A stretch of 64,000 nt of DNA from Anolis sagrei (lineage: Eukaryota > Chordata > Lepidosauria > Squamata > Anolidae), in assembly GCF_037176765.1 (NCBI RefSeq), contig NC_090021.1, forward strand, positions 195,405,378 through 195,469,377. The letters run 5' to 3'. Of this stretch, positions 60,232 through 64,000 are shown one piece after another (positions within the stretch are counted from its first letter, which is position 1; every line of letters begins with the position of its first letter). The translations under genes and the position numbers were made by a program. The notes beneath the pieces were generated by a model that was given only the letters and a program-made list of their open reading frames with translations, did no database searches and was not told the origin of the DNA.

Positions 60232-60352
60232 TAACCAATTTCTGGCGTTTGTCACGACTCTTGCCAGCATAGCAGGCATTATGTTGGCAATTTCTTCCTG
60301 GATGTTGGTCTTCAAATCTTGTAAGGTCCTTGGACGGTTCACATAAACATGG
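60232..60352 (-). mobile_element. Mariner-type transposase fragment, inverted relative to the copy at 60733
   Basis: About 120 bases are nearly the reverse complement of 61000-61112 and encode VNRPRTLQDLKTNIQEE-like sequence in decayed form. No terminal repeats belong to this fragment. Confidence 0.8.
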
Positions 60353-60621
60353 GATTTTCATCCATAATTCAAATGTATTTGTTTAGAATTCTTACTTTAG
60401 TTTATAGCTCCATAGTTTATGGTTAGTTTTGATTTCCTTTCCTTGCCCATCATATGGCTGTTGATTCACATACATCAATAGAATTACTGTATACATCAGA
60501 GCTTTCCAAACATTTCATGTTGCTGACAAACTTTTTAGACATGCATCCTTTTGCTACACAGTATTACAGTTTTACTAGCAAACCGGAGGTGAAACCAACC
60601 CCTTATAAGAGATATGGGCAC

Positions 60622-60652
60622 ATACAACAACAACAACAACAACAACAACAAT
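60622..60652 (+). repeat. (CAA)n microsatellite
   Basis: About ten CAA units. Confidence 0.9.
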
Positions 60653-60732
60653 ATTTATTACAGTCCATAGACCCATCAGTAAAACCAACAGTCATTATAA
60701 ATTCTCCCATCTCAGGAGAAGTCCATTGTATA

Positions 60733-61205
60733 GGGTGAGGCAGCATAACTTCCTTTTTTAAAATGCGCGCCATTCAGTCGGTTGAAGACGTAGCGGAGCG
60801 CTAGTGGTCTCGTTCGAGAGGCAGGAATATAAAGTTTTGTCCTGACACAGTTCAGTCGCCATCATGCGTTGGGACTGTGAGGAGTGTGCTTTTGCCGTTG
60901 AGGCCTACTTCTCGAGCGGATTTGGAGTGGCTGGCCCGCTCTCCAGATTTGGCCCCTTGTGATTTTTTTCCATGGAGTTTTTTGAAATCCTATGTTTATG
61001 TGAACCGTCCAAGGACCTTACAAGATTTGAAGACCAACATCCAGGAAGAAATTGCCAACATAACGCCTGCTATGCTGGCAAGAGTCATGACAAACGCCAG
61101 AAATTGGTAGGTATGCGCCTACGTTATAAAAAAATAAATAAAAATTTCTGATCCACACAATGGGTTTCATTAAGTTTGAAAAAAGGAAGTTATGCTGCCT
61201 CACCC
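60733..61205 (+). mobile_element. Internally deleted Tc1/mariner-superfamily element
   Basis: Terminal inverted repeats of about 27 bases match perfectly (GGGTGAGGCAGCATAACTTC at the left, its complement at the right). TA lies at the left flank and GTA near the right. One frame reads WLARSPDLAPCDFFPWSFLK and SYVYVNRPRTLQDLKTNIQE, the last catalytic-D region of a mariner-like transposase. The front two thirds of the enzyme are missing, so it cannot move itself. Confidence 0.88.
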
Positions 61206-61229
61206 CGTACAAGATACATCTATATAGTT

Positions 61230-61700
61230 TCAAGTAATACACCTTTTGGAGGTTAGTTGCTTTTTGAGCCTTGTTGCCACTGCGAGGAATTTTGCCACTA
61301 TGAGAGTCACCCTGTGGCACTTGTCCTCTAAAAGATATCTAACAATCCTCTGCGGGGCATGGCTGGTCATGTGGGACAAGACTGGATAAAAAGTTGGCTA
61401 TGTTGCACTGTGTAGTAGTGGCACTGCAATAAAATGTGTTCTATTGCTTCTATTTTGTTTCCTCCACAGGAGCATAGTCTTTGGGAGTAAGAAATTCCAA
61501 ACAGTCTGCCTCTTAGCAGTTCTGAGGGAAATATGTTTAATCTTCCCTTTGTAAAGAATATGTGATATTTAGTCACTGTAAGGCATTTTAGGTATTTGCA
61601 TGCCTTAAATGGCTCTCTGTATAGCAAATTTAGGACTCTGGGGCAGATGGTGAATTTGAGTGGGCTCTAAGCAATCCCAGGGCAATGTTGTGCAACCTTT
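61230..61700 (-). mobile_element. Non-LTR retrotransposon fragment
   Basis: The minus frame reads LRGRLFGISYSQRLCSCGGN and KIEAIEHILLQCHYY, a CxC...H...C knuckle typical of LINE reverse-transcriptase C-termini. It is decayed and the clade is not resolved. Confidence 0.65.
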
Positions 61701-62650
61701 GCTTCAGGGATTCCTATGCCATTTTGAGTCCCAAATGGAGCAAAAGGGGTGTAGATAGTCCAACTGAGGCTACTTTTTGTTCAGTCCTCCATGCCCAAAG
61801 GGGTTTGGAGGCTTCATAAGGGACACGGGCACATACATAAATTGTAGTAACAAAATGTAAGAGGACACCACACATCTCACGAAAATCTTTCACTCATACT
61901 TTTGAAACTATAGTATATGATTTATTGCTTATTTCACATAGAAGCTGAGGTTTCTCATTATGTTCATATGACACACACACTGCAGCCAACACACAAACAA
62001 TGTCACTACACAGTTTGGAAAGCTCTGATATACATTAATAGAACAAGAAACGGTTACACATACTTTCTGAAGCTGATTTTTTTGTTGATTTTTAGGCTTT
62101 CTGTCTTTTTCTTCAGGAAATAAGTGTATTGCATACTAAAAAGAGTACTCTAAGCCCATCTCTTTATCTACTACTTTGTTACCAACGAGTGAAAAAATTG
62201 TCAGTAATAAATATAACAATCCATGGGGACTGTAGGTACTTGCAATACTTATTTATTGTGACTAAGATTTAATAGTAAGGCCACTCACATGCTTGATAAA
62301 AAGGATACAGAATCCTTTATGGATGAAAGCTCGCATGCAGAAGACCAAATATAGCCACCAGATGGCATATTTAGCTAGTGAACTTGAGTTGGCTATATTG
62401 TACTTGGCCTCTGGCAATTCATGAACTGGCACCCCCCCCCCCCCCCCAAAATGTATTCCTCGCCTAAAAAAACTCTGTAAAAGTTGGCAGGTGACTTGAA
62501 GGCAGACACACACTCACTGACTAATTTGGGAAGATCAATTACAGAATTTAGAAACAGCTCCCAGCCTAGTTTCTGGACATAAAAATGTGGCTGGAATTAA
62601 ACTTCATGCAGGAAGAGTTTGACAGGGGTTTTTTTTTTTTGTGGGGGGGG

Positions 62651-62677
62651 ACGGACGGACGGACGGACGGACGGACT
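62651..62677 (+). repeat. (GGAC)n microsatellite
   Basis: About six to seven ACGG units follow a T run and a G run. Confidence 0.9.
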
Positions 62678-62734
62678 ATGGTGCCCAGAATTCACCAGCC
62701 GACATGACTGGTAAAAATGAAACACGATGTTAAA

Positions 62735-63044
62735 GAGCCGCCGCAAACTACAGGAAATCGGGGGCGAGCTTGTGCTTGCGCTCGCTCCGAAGCCCCGCCT
62801 TTCCCCCCCCCCCCAAGGCTGCTCTCTCTCTTGCTATTGTGCCTGTTTTCCCTTGCTAGGCCAGCGATGCGAGCGTACTCTCGCTGTTGAATTCTGTCAA
62901 CAGCGAGAGTACGCTCGTATCGCTGGCCTAGCAAGGGGAGGCACACTAGCAAGAGAGAGAGCAGCCTCGGGGGAAAAAAGGCGGGGCTTCGGAGCAAGCG
63001 CAAGCGCAAGCTCACCCCCGCTTTCCTGTAGTTTGCGGCGGCTC
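62735..63044. repeat. Large GC-rich palindrome (fold-back element)
   Basis: Two arms of about 150 bases (62735-62890 and 62896-63044) are inverted copies around a five-base centre, ATTCT. The outer ends are GAGCCGCCGCAAACTACAGG and its inverse. The inner core TGCTAGGCCAGCGAT...TCGCTGTTGA is almost perfect. TAA stands at both edges, which would suit a Harbinger-like 3-bp duplication, but the left edge has one extra A. It is CpG-rich in an AT-rich intron. Confidence 0.88.
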
Positions 63045-64000
63045 TAAGAGAATGGGAAAATTGACTAGACATAGACTTCCTCTCTGGTGCTGTGCAAAAG
63101 AAACAGTCTTGGCAAAAGCAAACTGATGTTGGTGGACGTGCCAAACTTTCTCTTCATCACTGAGCAGTTATATCAAGGTATATCTCTTTGGCGAGCTGAC
63201 ACTGCAAAATAATTTGACAGCACAGATCTTCTGCCAATTAAATCCATTTTGTCTGACAGCATGCATAAGGACTCCCAGCTGATGAAACATGAGGACGTTC
63301 AGCACATTTATCTCTTAGTCCTTTTGACTCACGAAGGAAAGTCACGGTTATTTACAATGACATAGTGAAAGAGCCAACTGATCATCTCTGAATTGCACCA
63401 GGAAAATGAAACCAATGTCTGTTTTGACAGGGCACTGTGTGCTGTGGGGGGGGGGGGGGGCAGAGAAAAATAACATCTAAGCAAGCAACTTTTTGAAACA
63501 CTCCTTCTTCCACTACATTGATAATAATAGAACATCAATAATACTGTTATGTAAGTCATGTTTAACTCTGCTGAACAAATGTGCAAGATACATTAACATG
63601 TGTTAATAAATGTCACCAACTGTACAGCATGGAAAACATGTTGCACCTCATTAATTTTGTATCTTATTAATTTTATCTGACACAATCAAAGCCAGATAAC
63701 AAGTACTGATAATTCAACTTTTATGCTATGTTGTTCAATGCTTCTGCGGAAAAACTAGCTGGTCAGCTGAATGGATTCCCAACAGGCAAATAAGCCAGCT
63801 CCTGTTCAGACACTGTGTCCCTGTGAAACAGATTAGTCTTATGAAAACAATTCTCTAACAAAAAGACTGTCACCTCTCAGCAATACAACTTGCCCTTTAG
63901 AGGTAGGGAAGAAAACACTGGCCCTTCATATGCTCTTGGAAACCAAATAAAAGCATTCCTAGTCTACTGAAAATATCAGCTGGGGAGTTAAAATCAAAAA

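Larger units (their letters stand above)
59576..64000. other. CERS6 intron, upstream side
   Basis: No CERS6 exon was found to the right of 59575. The stretch holds mariner pieces, a LINE fragment, microsatellites and the GC-rich palindrome described separately. Confidence 0.7.

Noticed and set aside
60877-61110. A 77-codon frame with a transposase motif, considered as a domesticated gene
   Set aside because: It lies inside an element with perfect inverted ends and lacks the front of the catalytic domain.
1-64000. Endogenous retrovirus or other LTR or capsid-bearing element
   Set aside because: I saw no paired long terminal repeats, primer-binding site or gag/pol/env-like frames. The reverse-transcriptase pieces present are all LINE type.
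1-64000. CRISPR array or bacterial-type operon
   Set aside because: No evenly spaced identical repeats with unique spacers. The repeats seen are microsatellites, minisatellites or transposons, and the genes have introns.

Overview
The window reads as a piece of a squamate reptile genome, most likely an iguanian lizard of the Anolis type. Genes are split into short exons in AT-rich sequence. The introns are full of CR1, L2 and L1-like LINE pieces, tRNA-derived SINEs, hAT, mariner and Tigger-like DNA transposons and MITEs, a Helitron and many microsatellites. The species call is inferred from gene order plus repeat content; no species-specific marker was read.

Three host genes are supported by exon-by-exon protein matches made from memory. 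(1) SPC25 (+), a kinetochore Ndc80-complex subunit: the last four exons run from the left edge to a stop at 4297. (2) NOSTRIN (-), an F-BAR/SH3 endothelial nitric-oxide-synthase trafficking protein: a complete coding region of 16 exons from an ATG at 44026 to a stop at 6540. The exon lengths sum to 1575 nt (524 codons plus stop), and every junction keeps the frame. (3) CERS6 (-), a ceramide synthase: the last two constitutive coding exons plus an 8-codon micro-exon between them, with the rest of the gene beyond the right edge. The order SPC25, NOSTRIN, CERS6, with SPC25 and NOSTRIN tail to tail and CERS6 upstream of NOSTRIN on the same strand, is the arrangement known at human 2q24.3-q31.1. 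It is ordinary synteny.

Layout: 1-4.3 kb SPC25; 4.3-6.5 kb a convergent spacer mostly filled by a CR1 LINE; 6.5-44 kb NOSTRIN with large introns (a Helitron at 10-11.4 kb, a fold-back mariner at 18.1-18.7 kb, L1-like sequence interrupted by CR1 at 31.5-33.1 kb, L2 at 41.7-42.4 kb); 44-about 48 kb the NOSTRIN upstream region with a full SINE; about 48-55.9 kb repeat-poor sequence that probably includes the CERS6 3' UTR; 55.9-59.6 kb CERS6 terminal exons; 59.6-64 kb upstream CERS6 intron with a mariner-like element and a large GC-rich palindrome.

The three proteins do not form one pathway: SPC25 serves chromosome segregation, NOSTRIN membrane trafficking, and CERS6 sphingolipid synthesis in the ER. 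I found no CRISPR array, rRNA, functional tRNA gene or prokaryote-style operon. The most interesting items are two successive GC-AG introns in NOSTRIN, the CERS6 micro-exon, the bounded Helitron carrying a 400-base polypurine tract, the 310-base CERS6 intron palindrome, and an unidentified exon-like open frame inside a NOSTRIN intron.
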